A stretch of DNA of 11,028 bases from Pseudomonadota bacterium (GCA_021778935.1 JAJYBQ010000059.1:1-11028); one strand, 5' to 3'. Shown: positions 1-7,318, counted from the first letter of the stretch. Numbers and translations: made by a program. Notes: generated by a model not told the origin, from the sequence alone.

Positions 1-24
1 GTTCGAACCTCTCACCACCCACCA
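1..24 (+). tRNA. 3' end of a tRNA, probably tRNA-Val (partial)
   Basis: The window opens inside a tRNA. Base 1 fits G53, followed by a canonical T-loop TTCGAAC (2-8), the 3' T-stem strand CTCTC (9-13), the 3' acceptor strand ACCACCC (14-20), discriminator A (21) and an encoded CCA (22-24). The 5' acceptor strand would be GGGTGGT or a wobble equivalent. The anticodon is outside the window, so identity is not readable. Valine is inferred from the acceptor type and from the Val-Asp tRNA pairing common upstream of ppiD in betaproteobacteria. A lysine tRNA has a similar acceptor end and is the main alternative. Only 12 bases separate it from tRNA-Asp, so the two are probably co-transcribed. Confidence 0.72.
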
Positions 25-36
25 TGTCAACCGCGC

Positions 37-113
37 GGAGTGGTAGTTCAGTTGGTTAGAATACCGGCCTGTCACGCCGGGGGTCGCGGGTTCGAGTCCC
101 GTCCACTCCGCCA
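37..113 (+). tRNA. tRNA-Asp (anticodon GTC)
   Basis: This is a complete 77-base tRNA. The 7-bp acceptor stem is GGAGTGG (37-43) with CCACTCC (103-109), followed by discriminator G110 and an encoded CCA (111-113). The anticodon stem CCGGC/GCCGG (64-68/76-80) encloses the loop CTGTCAC, with anticodon GTC at 71-73. The T-arm has the usual GGTTCGAGTCC. G73 and the GTC anticodon are the expected aspartate identity elements. The tRNA follows another tRNA after 12 bases and is probably processed from the same transcript. Confidence 0.97.
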
Positions 114-134
114 TATCATTTGCCAATAGAATCG

Positions 135-162
135 ACGGGTTGCCATCTTGTGCAGCCCGTTT
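135..162 (+). terminator. Possible terminator of the tRNA operon
   Basis: An 8-bp stem pairs ACGGGTTG (135-142) with CAGCCCGT (153-160), with one G-U pair and a 10-base loop. It is followed by TTCGCGTTT, a weak, interrupted T tract. It starts 21 bases after tRNA-Asp, where a terminator or 3' processing structure would be expected. The broken T tract keeps confidence low. I see no gene or clear promoter between here and about 310. Confidence 0.3.
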
Positions 163-312
163 CGCGTTTGGAATCGCGGTCTGCGGATTCCCGGTGTCGC
201 CCGCGAACGCTGCCGGCGCCCGCGGCGGGATGGCTTGCTGCGTGGGGCGTGGATGGCCGCGGCCTTGTTGGCCGGCCGTGTCCTGATCTTTCGCAAGCGG
301 TTTTCGTAATTT

Positions 313-408
313 CCGCCATGGAGAATGGGTTTGCGCCGCGCGCGCATGGCGGCGCGATACCCTCTGCAGAGGGTATCGGGGGCTCGGATCCGAGGTTGTG
401 AGACCCCG
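313..408. promoter_or_regulatory. Palindrome-dense leader upstream of the GGDEF gene
   Basis: The gene-free stretch 114-440 carries several inverted repeats in its last third. A perfect 24-base palindrome lies at 355-378 (half-site CGATACCCTCTG, centre CTGCAG). A perfect 12-base palindrome CTCGGATCCGAG lies at 383-394. CGGGG (377-381) can pair with CCCCG (404-408) around it. CCGCCATG (313-320) can pair with CATGGCGG (345-352), and GCGCCGC (333-339) with GCGGCGC (349-355), as competing folds. The cluster ends about 30 bases before the diguanylate cyclase start. It could be an operator for a dimeric regulator or a folded mRNA leader. I found no match to the c-di-GMP riboswitch consensus and no T tract suggesting a terminator. 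Confidence 0.4.
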
Positions 409-440
409 GCCACGGCAGGGGAGCGTAGGAAGTACGAAAG

Positions 441-2783
441 ATGTCGGAATATTGGGAGCGCGCATCCGGGTCCGGCGCCCGCAGCGCCGTCCTGCGGTGG
501 GTCCGCGCGACCGTCGGACGTCGGTCGCCGGACATGCGGCATGCCGATCGGATCGGCTATGTCGCGGGCGGGGTTGTCGTCGCCGTCGGCCTGCTGGGTC
601 TGGCCGGGGGATATGCCGTTTTGTATCCGGACGGCAAGGAAGCGATGGAGGGCCGGCTCGCCCTGTCGCTGGAGCGGCGTGCGAGCGCCCTGAATACGGA
701 AATCCAGCGCGCCTGGGCGAACAGCAGGGCGTTGGCGACGGAGCCGGTCCGGAACGCCCTGGGGCAGCTGGATGCGAATGTCGACGACAGGCGCGCCCGC
801 GGGCGGCTTGCCCGGATCGTCGAAGGCTTCCAGGCTCCCGGGTTGGCCGCGGTGACGTTTCGCACCGCCGCCGGCGTCGCGGTCGGCCGTTCCGGGACGT
901 TCGTTGCCGTGCCGGCGCTGGCAGTCCCGGTCGAGTTGCCCACCCCCAGCAGTCTCCTCTGGGACTACGGGTATGTGCTACGCACGCGGTTCGATCTGGT
1001 CGACGGCGGCAGGGTGGTCGGGTCGATGGTCGCCGAGTGGCGCCTGGATCCGACAATCGTCGACAACCTGTCCCGCCCCGGCCGCTTTGGCGACACGCTG
1101 GACTTTGCCGTCTGCGCTCCGAAGGGAGCCGGGCGCATGGACTGTTTCCCCCTCCACTCCTCGGGAGGGCAGGTACTGCGCAACTTGCCGGAGCGGGTCA
1201 ATGGGCACGCCATTCCGATGCGCTACGCCCTGGACGGGAAAGCCGGCGTCATTCGCGCATGGGACTACCGCGGCGTCGCATCGATCGCGGCGTACCAGCC
1301 GGTCGGTACGCTCGGTCTCGGGGCGGTGCTGCGGCTCGATGCCGACCAGTTGTACGCGCCGGTTCTGAACCGGCTGGCGCCCCTCTTTTACGCGTTTCCG
1401 CTGCTTGCGCTCGGCGCGATCGTGCTGCTGCGCGTGCAGATAATGCCGTTCGTCCGGCGCATGGAGGAGAGCGAGGAGCGGTTTCGCACCATGGCCGACT
1501 ACACCTATGACTGGGAATACTGGCGCGGGCCGGGTTGCCAGATCGTTTACATGTCGCCGTCGTGCGAGCGCATCACGGGCTACACCCAGGCCGAGTTTCT
1601 CGCCGCCCCCGGCCTGATCGAGCGCATCGTGCACCCCGAGGACCGGCACCGGCTGGCAACCCATCTCGCGCATTACCAGGACGGCACCAGTCATTCGATC
1701 GACTTTCGGATCGTCACGAAGCAGGGTGAGGTGCGTTGGCTGGCGCACAGCTGCAGCCCGATCTTCCGCAGCGATGGGGAGTTCCGGGGGCGGCGCATCA
1801 GTAACCACGAAATCACCGATCGCAAGCATGCCGAGGACGAGTTGGCGCACGCCAAGGAACGCCTGGAGCTGGCGCTGGAGGCATCGTCGCTGTCGATCTG
1901 GGAGTACGACATCCGCCAAGGGCTGGTGGTGCTCGACCGGCACTGGGCCGAACTGGTCGGCGGCGATCCGGGCGAGACGGTGGCCCAGCCGAAGGACTTG
2001 ATGCGCCGTGTCCATCGCGAGGATGCGCGGCGGATGGTGCAGGCGGCGGTTGCGACCATCCGCGGCGGCGCCCCGGCCTTCCAGGAGGAAATCCGGATTT
2101 ACTGCGCGGAAGGGTGGACGTGGGTCCTGTGCAGCGGCAAGGTCGAGGCACGCGATGCCGACGGGCGGGCGCTGCGGATGGTCGGGACCAATCGCGATAT
2201 CACCCGGCAAAAGCTGGCCGAGGAGCGGATCCATCGCTGGGCATACTTCGATCGGCTGACCAACCTGCCGAATCGCCGGCTGCTCGAGGATCGCCTGCAG
2301 CAAATGCTGGTCCAGGCGCGCCGCACGCGGTCGCTGGTGGCGCTGCTGTTCATCGATCTCGACCGGTTCAAGCCGATCAACGACGAGCACGGCCACGAGG
2401 TGGGCGATTGGCTGCTGCAGGCCGCGGCGGATCGGATGCGGGCATGTGTGCGGCAGTCCGATACCGTGGCCCGGATCGGGGGCGATGAATTCGTCGCCGT
2501 GCTGCCGGAGATCCGCACGGTCGACGATGCGGTTGCGGTGGCGGAGAAAGTTCGTCGGGCGCTGGCCGAGCCGTTCGTCGTCGCCGATGGCCGGCAGCTG
2601 AAGATTTCGTCGAGCCTCGGCATCGCGCTCTATCCCGAGCATGGCCGCGGTCCGCGCGATCTGATCCGTCATGCCGACGAGGCGATGTACGACGCCAAGG
2701 CGGCGGGCCGCAACGCGATTGCGCTCTTCCGCGACGCGGCGGCGGTGACCGACGCGAGCCCGGCTCCGGCCCCGACGCCATGA
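441..2783 (+). CDS. Membrane-anchored PAS-PAS-GGDEF diguanylate cyclase
   Basis: This 780-residue protein is a predicted c-di-GMP synthase. One membrane segment lies at about residues 38-61, a presumed periplasmic sensor region at about 62-311, and a second membrane segment at about 312-333. Two PAS domains follow (about 343-463 and 471-591), then a GGDEF domain (about 600-765). The active site reads GGDEF (680-684). An intact inhibitory-site RxxD (RQSD, 671-674) lies five residues upstream, so an active, product-inhibited enzyme is predicted. There is no EAL domain. The sensor region is unlike any domain I can name and has two nearby cysteines (about 225 and 235). The chosen ATG has AGGAAG about 10 bases upstream. 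A second in-frame ATG at 534, just before the first membrane segment, is a plausible alternative. The tail after about 765 is Ala/Pro-rich. The ligand sensed is unknown. Confidence 0.93.
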   Translation: MSEYWERASGSGARSAVLRWVRATVGRRSPDMRHADRIGYVAGGVVVAVGLLGLAGGYAVLYPDGKEAMEGRLALSLERRASALNTEIQRAWANSRALATEPVRNALGQLDANVDDRRARGRLARIVEGFQAPGLAAVTFRTAAGVAVGRSGTFVAVPALAVPVELPTPSSLLWDYGYVLRTRFDLVDGGRVVGSMVAEWRLDPTIVDNLSRPGRFGDTLDFAVCAPKGAGRMDCFPLHSSGGQVLRNLPERVNGHAIPMRYALDGKAGVIRAWDYRGVASIAAYQPVGTLGLGAVLRLDADQLYAPVLNRLAPLFYAFPLLALGAIVLLRVQIMPFVRRMEESEERFRTMADYTYDWEYWRGPGCQIVYMSPSCERITGYTQAEFLAAPGLIERIVHPEDRHRLATHLAHYQDGTSHSIDFRIVTKQGEVRWLAHSCSPIFRSDGEFRGRRISNHEITDRKHAEDELAHAKERLELALEASSLSIWEYDIRQGLVVLDRHWAELVGGDPGETVAQPKDLMRRVHREDARRMVQAAVATIRGGAPAFQEEIRIYCAEGWTWVLCSGKVEARDADGRALRMVGTNRDITRQKLAEERIHRWAYFDRLTNLPNRRLLEDRLQQMLVQARRTRSLVALLFIDLDRFKPINDEHGHEVGDWLLQAAADRMRACVRQSDTVARIGGDEFVAVLPEIRTVDDAVAVAEKVRRALAEPFVVADGRQLKISSSLGIALYPEHGRGPRDLIRHADEAMYDAKAAGRNAIALFRDAAAVTDASPAPAPTP

Positions 2784-2918
2784 CGCGCGCGGCGAGGGCG
2801 CGCCGCCCGCAAAAGCCGGTAACATGGCGGTCTTTTGTCGACACGCGCCGACAGCGCGGCTCTCCCGGAGCATCGGAATCGGGGAGCAGCGTTGGCGGCA
2901 TCCTTGCACGGCTACCCC
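2784..2918 (+). other. Intergenic spacer with GC hairpin before ppiD
   Basis: Just after the GGDEF stop, GCGGCG (2789-2794) can pair with CGCCGC (2801-2806), but no T tract follows, so it is at most a weak terminator. At 2819-2826, GTAACATG resembles a sigma-70 -10 region (TAACAT), but no -35 hexamer sits at the right distance, so I do not call a promoter. The same reading frame as ppiD is open from a TTG at 2835. Translation from there would put 28 hydrophilic residues in front of the conserved membrane anchor, so I treat this stretch as non-coding. Confidence 0.35.
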
Positions 2919-4832
2919 ATGTTTGAAACCGTTCGTCGCCATCGCAACTGGCTGTTGCCCATTCTGACGGTGGCCGCATTCGTCCCGTTCATTTTTTCGG
3001 GCATCTACGGGTTTACCCGGAACTTCGGCCAGAGCGACGGCGTGGCGAAGGTCGGTGGCGAAGTGATCTCCCAGCCCGAACTGGACCTGGCCGTGCGCAA
3101 CCGCATCGCCCGCATGGCAGCGATGCTGCCCAACGTGAATCCGGACATGCTCAACACGCCGGAGGTCCGTGCCGCGGCCCTCGACGAACTGCTGTCGGAC
3201 AAGGCGCTCGACCACGAGGCGGCGCAGGCCGATCTCGTCGTCTCGGATGCACGGCTGCGCGACGCGATCGCGTCGATCCCGCAATTTCAGCGCAACGGCC
3301 GGTTCGATTACGTCCTCTATCGGCAGATGCTCACCGCGCGCGGGTATGAGGAGCGCGATTTCGAGACGCGCCTGCGCACCGACATCGATCGCCAGATCCT
3401 GGAGTCCGGCGTGGCGAGCAGCGCGTTCCTGCCCATGACGGTGTCCAAACGGCTGTTTGCGCTGGCCGACCAGCGCCGGCAGATCCGCGTGCTGTCGTTC
3501 CGGCCGGATGCGTTTCTTCCCGAGGTCCGGATCTCCGATGCCGACATCAAAGCGGCGTACGACGCCAACCGCGATGCCTTCCGCAGTCCCGAGCATGCGA
3601 AGGTGCAATACCTGGTGCTGAGCCTGGCCGATCTGGCGGCCGGGATCTCGATTCCGGAATCCGCGCTGCGTGCCGAATATGACGCGAACAAGGCGCGCTG
3701 GGGGGCGACCGAGCAGGTGCGCGCCAGCCATATCCTCTTCGCGGTGCGGCAGGGCGCGCCGGCATCCGAGCAGGACCAGGCCCATCGCCTTGCCGAGAAG
3801 GTATTGCAGACGCTGCACGCGCATCCGGGCGAGTTTGCCGCGCTGGCCCGGAAATATTCGCAGGATCCGGTGTCGGCGGCGAACGGCGGCGATCTCGGCT
3901 GGTTCGCGCGCGGGGTGATGCCCAAGCCGTTCGAGAAGGTGGCGTTTTCGCTCAAGGAGGGCGAGACCAGCGGCATTGTCGAGACGCCGTTCGGGTATCA
4001 CATCATTCGCATCACCGGGATCCGGGGAACCCAGGCCAAGCCGTTTGAGGCGGTACGCGCCGCGATCGAAGCCCGGATGCGCAAGGATGCGGCGGCCAAG
4101 CGTTTCGCGGCCGAGGCCGAGCAGTTTTCCGATTTCGTATACGAGAATCCCGACGACCTGGGTGCTGCCGCGGCCAAGTTCCATCTGCCGCTCCGCACGC
4201 TCGATGCGCTCCCCCGCAACGGCGTTGCGCAGCCGGAGTTGGCAGCGGTCTTCACGCCCGCGGTGTTGGAGGCGGTGTTTGCGCCCGACTCCGTCGAGGA
4301 TCACCACAACACCAAGGCGATTGACGTCGGGAACGACACGCTGGTGTCCGTCCATGTGATGCAGGTCGTCCCGGCCGCGAACCAGCCCCTCGAGGCGGTG
4401 CGGGCGCAGATCGAAGCCCGGCTACGGCAGGCGGCGGCGGAGAAGCGGGCGCGGCAGGCCGGCGAAGCACGATTGGCGGCGCTGCGTGCGCATCCGGACG
4501 ATCAGGGCTTCGGAGATTCGCGCGAACTCGGGCGGGGAACACAAGGGGAACTGTCGGGCGCAGCGGTGGATGCCATCATGAACGTGCCGGTGGGCCAGTT
4601 GCCGGCCTACGTCGGGGTGACGGCAGCCGACGGTTCCTATGCCGTGGTGCATGTGCTGTCCGAGTCCCAGGTTTCCCCCGGCGATGCGCAGGCGCAGGCG
4701 CGGCGCGTGCGCCAATGGATGGCCGGCATCGGCGAGGCGGAGGCCGAGGCCTACGTGCGGGGTCTGCGCAACCGCTTCGGCGTGAAGATCCTGCGTTCGG
4801 ACCTGCTGCCCGGGGGCGCCGCGGGTCGCTAG
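2919..4832 (+). CDS. ppiD: Periplasmic folding chaperone / parvulin-type prolyl isomerase PpiD
   Basis: PpiD is an inner-membrane-anchored chaperone that meets outer-membrane and secreted proteins as they leave the Sec translocon. The 637-residue length matches the family. A single N-terminal membrane segment (about residues 11-33) follows a short basic cytoplasmic tail. A SurA-type N-terminal chaperone region comes next, with one parvulin (PPIC) domain at about 266-368. The parvulin hallmarks are visible: VRASHILF, NGGDLGWF and FGYHIIRI. A helix resembling EAVRxxIEAR occurs twice (about residues 377-386 and 490-499), which is common in this family. The ATG at 2919 is chosen because it gives the family's MFxxVRxHxxW start. 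The frame is open back to a TTG at 2835, but that would bury the anchor. No strong Shine-Dalgarno sequence is visible. ppiD close downstream of tRNA-Asp is a familiar betaproteobacterial order. Confidence 0.95.
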   Translation: MFETVRRHRNWLLPILTVAAFVPFIFSGIYGFTRNFGQSDGVAKVGGEVISQPELDLAVRNRIARMAAMLPNVNPDMLNTPEVRAAALDELLSDKALDHEAAQADLVVSDARLRDAIASIPQFQRNGRFDYVLYRQMLTARGYEERDFETRLRTDIDRQILESGVASSAFLPMTVSKRLFALADQRRQIRVLSFRPDAFLPEVRISDADIKAAYDANRDAFRSPEHAKVQYLVLSLADLAAGISIPESALRAEYDANKARWGATEQVRASHILFAVRQGAPASEQDQAHRLAEKVLQTLHAHPGEFAALARKYSQDPVSAANGGDLGWFARGVMPKPFEKVAFSLKEGETSGIVETPFGYHIIRITGIRGTQAKPFEAVRAAIEARMRKDAAAKRFAAEAEQFSDFVYENPDDLGAAAAKFHLPLRTLDALPRNGVAQPELAAVFTPAVLEAVFAPDSVEDHHNTKAIDVGNDTLVSVHVMQVVPAANQPLEAVRAQIEARLRQAAAEKRARQAGEARLAALRAHPDDQGFGDSRELGRGTQGELSGAAVDAIMNVPVGQLPAYVGVTAADGSYAVVHVLSESQVSPGDAQAQARRVRQWMAGIGEAEAEAYVRGLRNRFGVKILRSDLLPGGAAGR

Positions 4833-4861
4833 CGATCAGCGCGGCGCGAGAGAGCCCCCCG

Positions 4862-4996
4862 CTCCCGCGTGCGGAGCGTTATCCGGCCGACCGAAAGTCA
4901 TTCGCCGAGGGAGATACCCCCTCTCCCGCGTGCGGAGCGTTATCCGGCCGACCGAAAGTCATTCGCCGAGGGAGATACCCCCTCTCCCGCGTGCGG
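4862..4996. repeat. 61-bp perfect tandem duplication (about 2.2 copies)
   Basis: Two identical 61-bp units lie at 4862-4922 and 4923-4983. A third begins at 4984 and stays identical for 13 bases, to 4996, before continuing as a full REP-like hairpin. Each unit opens with CTCCCGCGTGCGGAG, which looks like the REP hairpin with one G missing from the GGGAG arm, so it can form only a degenerate hairpin. About 46 bases of other sequence then run to the next copy. The zero divergence between units indicates a recent duplication. The array lies downstream of ppiD and is read antisense by any transcript running past nnrD. Confidence 0.95.
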
Positions 4997-5015
4997 GAGA
5001 GGGCGGGGGTGAGGG
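4978..5015 (+). repeat. REP-like hairpin element, copy 1
   Basis: A perfect 11-bp stem pairs CCCTCTCCCGC (4980-4990) with GCGGGAGAGGG (4993-5003) over a GT apex. It is followed by CGGGGGTGAGGG (5004-5015). The same core and tail recur at 8970-9011 and 10436-10473 in the same orientation, all between genes. This composition and placement fit repetitive extragenic palindromes. Here it sits between the convergent ppiD and nnrD and could also limit read-through. The stretch from 5016 to 5118 shows no gene, only a short palindrome CCGTTG-C-CAACGG (5090-5102). Confidence 0.85.
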
Positions 5016-5118
5016 CGTTCGCGTTGGGACGGCAGACGCGCCAGGAAGGATCTGCGTTCCTCGCGGGTGCCCAACGCCAGCCCGATGATCCGTTGCCAAC
5101 GGCAGTCCGGCCGCGCGG

Positions 5119-5943
5119 TCACGTCATTTTCCGCACGGCGTCCCACGCCCGCATGGCCAGCGGCGCGATCTCCGATGCGGTGAGGCCGCGGTCGGCCCCG
5201 TGCAGGTCGGCGGCGCGTCCGTGCAGCCACACCGCGCCCCGCACCGCATCGAGCGCCGGGTAGCCTTGCGCCAGCAAGCCGCCGATCATCCCGGCCAGCA
5301 CGTCGCCGGTGCCGGCGCTTGCCAGCGCCGGGCCGCCGGTCGGGTTGACCCAGCAGGCGCCGGCGGGCTCGGCGATCACCGTGCCGGACCCCTTCAAGAT
5401 CGCGATGGTCGCGAATCGCCGGGCCAGTTGCCGGGCGCTTTGCCGCCGGTCGGCCTGCACGGCGGCGACGTCGCAGTCCAGCAGCCGGGCGGCCTCGCCC
5501 GGGTGCGGCGTGATGACCTGGATCGCGGTGCGCGCCGCGAACGTCCGGGCCAGCACCGCATCCCCGGCAAGCCGCGTCAGCGCACCGGCATCGAGCACGA
5601 GGGCGGCGGTGCTGGCAAGCGCGCGCGGGAGTGCCCCGGCGCTTGCGGAATCGTGACCCAGGCCGCAGCCGACGACGAGGGCGTCGAGCGGCGCCGGAAA
5701 GTCCTTCTCCGGGCGCAACATCAATTCGGGCTGTAACGGATCCAGCCGGAGATCGGGCGCACCGAGGCAGTCGGCATACACCCGGCCGGCGCCGATCCGC
5801 AAGGCGGCCCGTGCAGCCAGAATCACGGCGCCGACCATGCCGCCACTTCCTCCGATCACCCCTACCGAGCCGAAGTCGCCTTTGTGGGCATCGCGTTGCC
5901 GCGGGGCGAGCAGGCTCGGGAACAGGGCGGGGTCGTTGCGCAT
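5119..5943 (-). CDS. nnrD: ADP-dependent NAD(P)H-hydrate dehydratase (NnrD / YjeF C-terminal family)
   Basis: This cytoplasmic repair enzyme dehydrates damaged NADHX and NADPHX back to NADH and NADPH at the expense of ADP. The 274-residue protein is a ribokinase-like fold. Family signatures are HKGDFGSVGVIGGSGGMVGA (20-39), VGCGLG (91-96), LDAGAL (117-122), ITPHPGEAARLL (144-155), ILKGSGTVI (182-190) and AGTGDVLAGM (210-219), with Asp214 the expected catalytic base. The NAD(P)HX epimerase domain (NnrE), fused in E. coli YjeF, is absent, so an epimerase should be encoded elsewhere. The frame is open upstream to 6045. I chose the ATG at 5943 because family members begin just before the LLxPR segment. 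An ATG at 6012 is possible, and neither has a clear Shine-Dalgarno sequence. The gene diverges from the HDOD gene and converges on ppiD. Confidence 0.93.
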   Translation of the reverse strand: MRNDPALFPSLLAPRQRDAHKGDFGSVGVIGGSGGMVGAVILAARAALRIGAGRVYADCLGAPDLRLDPLQPELMLRPEKDFPAPLDALVVGCGLGHDSASAGALPRALASTAALVLDAGALTRLAGDAVLARTFAARTAIQVITPHPGEAARLLDCDVAAVQADRRQSARQLARRFATIAILKGSGTVIAEPAGACWVNPTGGPALASAGTGDVLAGMIGGLLAQGYPALDAVRGAVWLHGRAADLHGADRGLTASEIAPLAMRAWDAVRKMT

Positions 5944-6088
5944 CGGGTCGCGTCGGCGGAATCGAGCCGCAACGGTACACCGATCCGGGGAATTCGGAGC
6001 GCGTCCCCGCATACTTCGGCAGACCCGATTTGTCGGCGAGGCCATAGACTTGCCCTCGAAGTGAGCCTGTCAGACTTGCGATGAATCA

Positions 6089-7309
6089 ATGAATATTCCG
6101 GAAAAAACTGGGATTCCCGGCGATTTGCTCGGTTCGGTGTGTATCTGTTACGCGCCGCTGATCGACAAAAAGCGCAGGGCGATCGGCACGCGCCTGACGA
6201 TGCTGGGGATCAATCCGGGGCAGCGGCCTGCGATCGGGCGCGTGCTCGATGCCGTCAATTCGATCTGGTCGGAGGCGGTGCAACCGGTGCTGGTGGCGCC
6301 ACTCGACGCGGAGTTCGACGAGTCCGTGCTGGACTGGAAGGCGCCTCGCAACGCCTTGCTGGAGATCCCGGCCAACCGTCTCGTCGACCCGCAAACGCAG
6401 GGCGTCACGCAGGTGCTGTTTCGGGATGGCAAGCGACTGGCGCTGCGGGGACGCCCCGAAGTGCCGTTGCCGCCGGCGCTGCTATCGTGTTTCGAGTTCG
6501 CGATCATCCATGTGAGCGAGGATCGTCGGCGGGTGGCGACCATGCCGGCCGGCGCAGTACGGAACCTGCCCTATGTGATCACCGGGGTGCAGACCGTGGC
6601 CGACGCCGTCGCGTGCTTCGAGCGCGATGCGGTGGCCTGCGTGGGTTGGCCGATCGAAGATCCGGCAGTTTCCGCGGTCCGGCCCTTGCAGCCGGAGCAG
6701 GCGGTGGTGTTGGAGCTGTTGCGTCTGGTGCGCGACGACGCCGACTTGCAGAAAATCGAGCTGACGCTGCGGCGCGACCCGGCACTGGCGTTCAAGCTGT
6801 TGCGGCTGGTGAATTCGGCGGCGTTCAACCTGCCGGTGCAGATCACGTCATTCCAGCACGCGGTGATGATGCTGGGGTACAAGAAGCTCAATCGCTGGCT
6901 GTCGCTGTTGCTGGCCACCGCGTCGCGGGAAGCCAACGCCCTGCCGCTGATGCATGCCTCGATCCGCCGGGGGATTTTTCTCGAAACCATCGGCGCGAAT
7001 GCCAACCACGGCGCGGAGGTCCGCGACGAGTTGTTCATCACCGGGGCGTTTTCGCTGCTCGATCACATCACCGGCGCGTCCTTCGACCGGTTGTTCGAGC
7101 TGATTTCCTTGTCGGAGACGATCGTCGAGGCGGTGCGGCACCGCACGGGACCGTACGGTCCCTATTTGACGCTCATCGAAGCCATCGAGCGCAGCGATCC
7201 GATCACGGTGCGCAGGCAAGCGGAATACCTCGCGATCCCGATCGCGGCCTGCAACGACGCGCTGCTCAAGTCGCTCGCCGCAGCACAGCTGCTGGACGGG
7301 GAAATCTAG
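6089..7309 (+). CDS. HDOD-domain signalling protein with degenerate EAL-like N-terminus
   Basis: This 406-residue cytoplasmic protein has the architecture of the YuxH-type EAL/HDOD family. The C-terminal half (about 200-400) is a recognisable HDOD domain, including LRRDPALAFKLLRLVNSAAF (227-246), ITSFQHAVMMLGYKKLNRWL (252-271) and ELFITGAFSLLDHI (314-327). It lacks metal-dependent HD phosphohydrolase motifs, as is usual for HDOD. The N-terminal half (about 15-190) fits the position of an EAL domain, but I see no catalytic ExL motif or metal-binding acidic set. It probably cannot hydrolyse c-di-GMP and may bind ligand or partner instead. The ATG at 6089 has no good Shine-Dalgarno sequence. It lies 145 bases from the divergent nnrD start, and I see no convincing promoter between them. 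The rpsF promoter begins 10 bases after its stop, without an evident terminator. Confidence 0.85.
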   Translation: MNIPEKTGIPGDLLGSVCICYAPLIDKKRRAIGTRLTMLGINPGQRPAIGRVLDAVNSIWSEAVQPVLVAPLDAEFDESVLDWKAPRNALLEIPANRLVDPQTQGVTQVLFRDGKRLALRGRPEVPLPPALLSCFEFAIIHVSEDRRRVATMPAGAVRNLPYVITGVQTVADAVACFERDAVACVGWPIEDPAVSAVRPLQPEQAVVLELLRLVRDDADLQKIELTLRRDPALAFKLLRLVNSAAFNLPVQITSFQHAVMMLGYKKLNRWLSLLLATASREANALPLMHASIRRGIFLETIGANANHGAEVRDELFITGAFSLLDHITGASFDRLFELISLSETIVEAVRHRTGPYGPYLTLIEAIERSDPITVRRQAEYLAIPIAACNDALLKSLAAAQLLDGEI

Positions 7310-7318
7310 TGTAGTGCT

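Noticed and set aside
72..542. Minus-strand open frame ending in a GRDSNPRPPA-like peptide
   Set aside because: The C-terminus is the reverse translation of the tRNA-Asp T-arm, a well-known source of spurious protein predictions.
2789..2806. GC hairpin after the GGDEF gene as an intrinsic terminator
   Set aside because: There is only a 6-bp stem and no T tract, which is not distinguishable from chance in such GC-rich sequence.
978..4355. A 1125-codon open frame on the minus strand antisense to the GGDEF gene and ppiD
   Set aside because: It is remarkably long, but it runs opposite two genes with clear domains. High GC with strong third-position bias suppresses stops in an antisense frame, and its translation is Arg/His/Gln-rich with no recognisable domain.
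4862..4996. CRISPR array or attachment-site reading of the tandem repeat
   Set aside because: The units are adjacent identical 61-bp blocks with no variable spacers, and there are no cas genes, integrase or matching tRNA end.
4940..5980. Minus-strand 346-codon frame containing a HPRPLPHAGEG-like peptide
   Set aside because: It is a shifted-frame shadow of nnrD that extends through the REP element. HPRPLP-type peptides are typical false translations of these repeats.
6081..6092. Three-codon ORF (ATG AAT CAA TGA) overlapping the HDOD start as ATGA, and a similar two-codon ORF at 8170-8178 before rpsR
   Set aside because: There is no ribosome binding site at a usable distance for either. At rpsR the CGGAG fits the real start instead. 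The resemblance between the two is probably chance.
6139..7314. Plus-strand 391-codon frame overlapping the HDOD gene
   Set aside because: The HDOD domain is in the other frame. This one is low-complexity Ala/Gly/Arg sequence with no motif.
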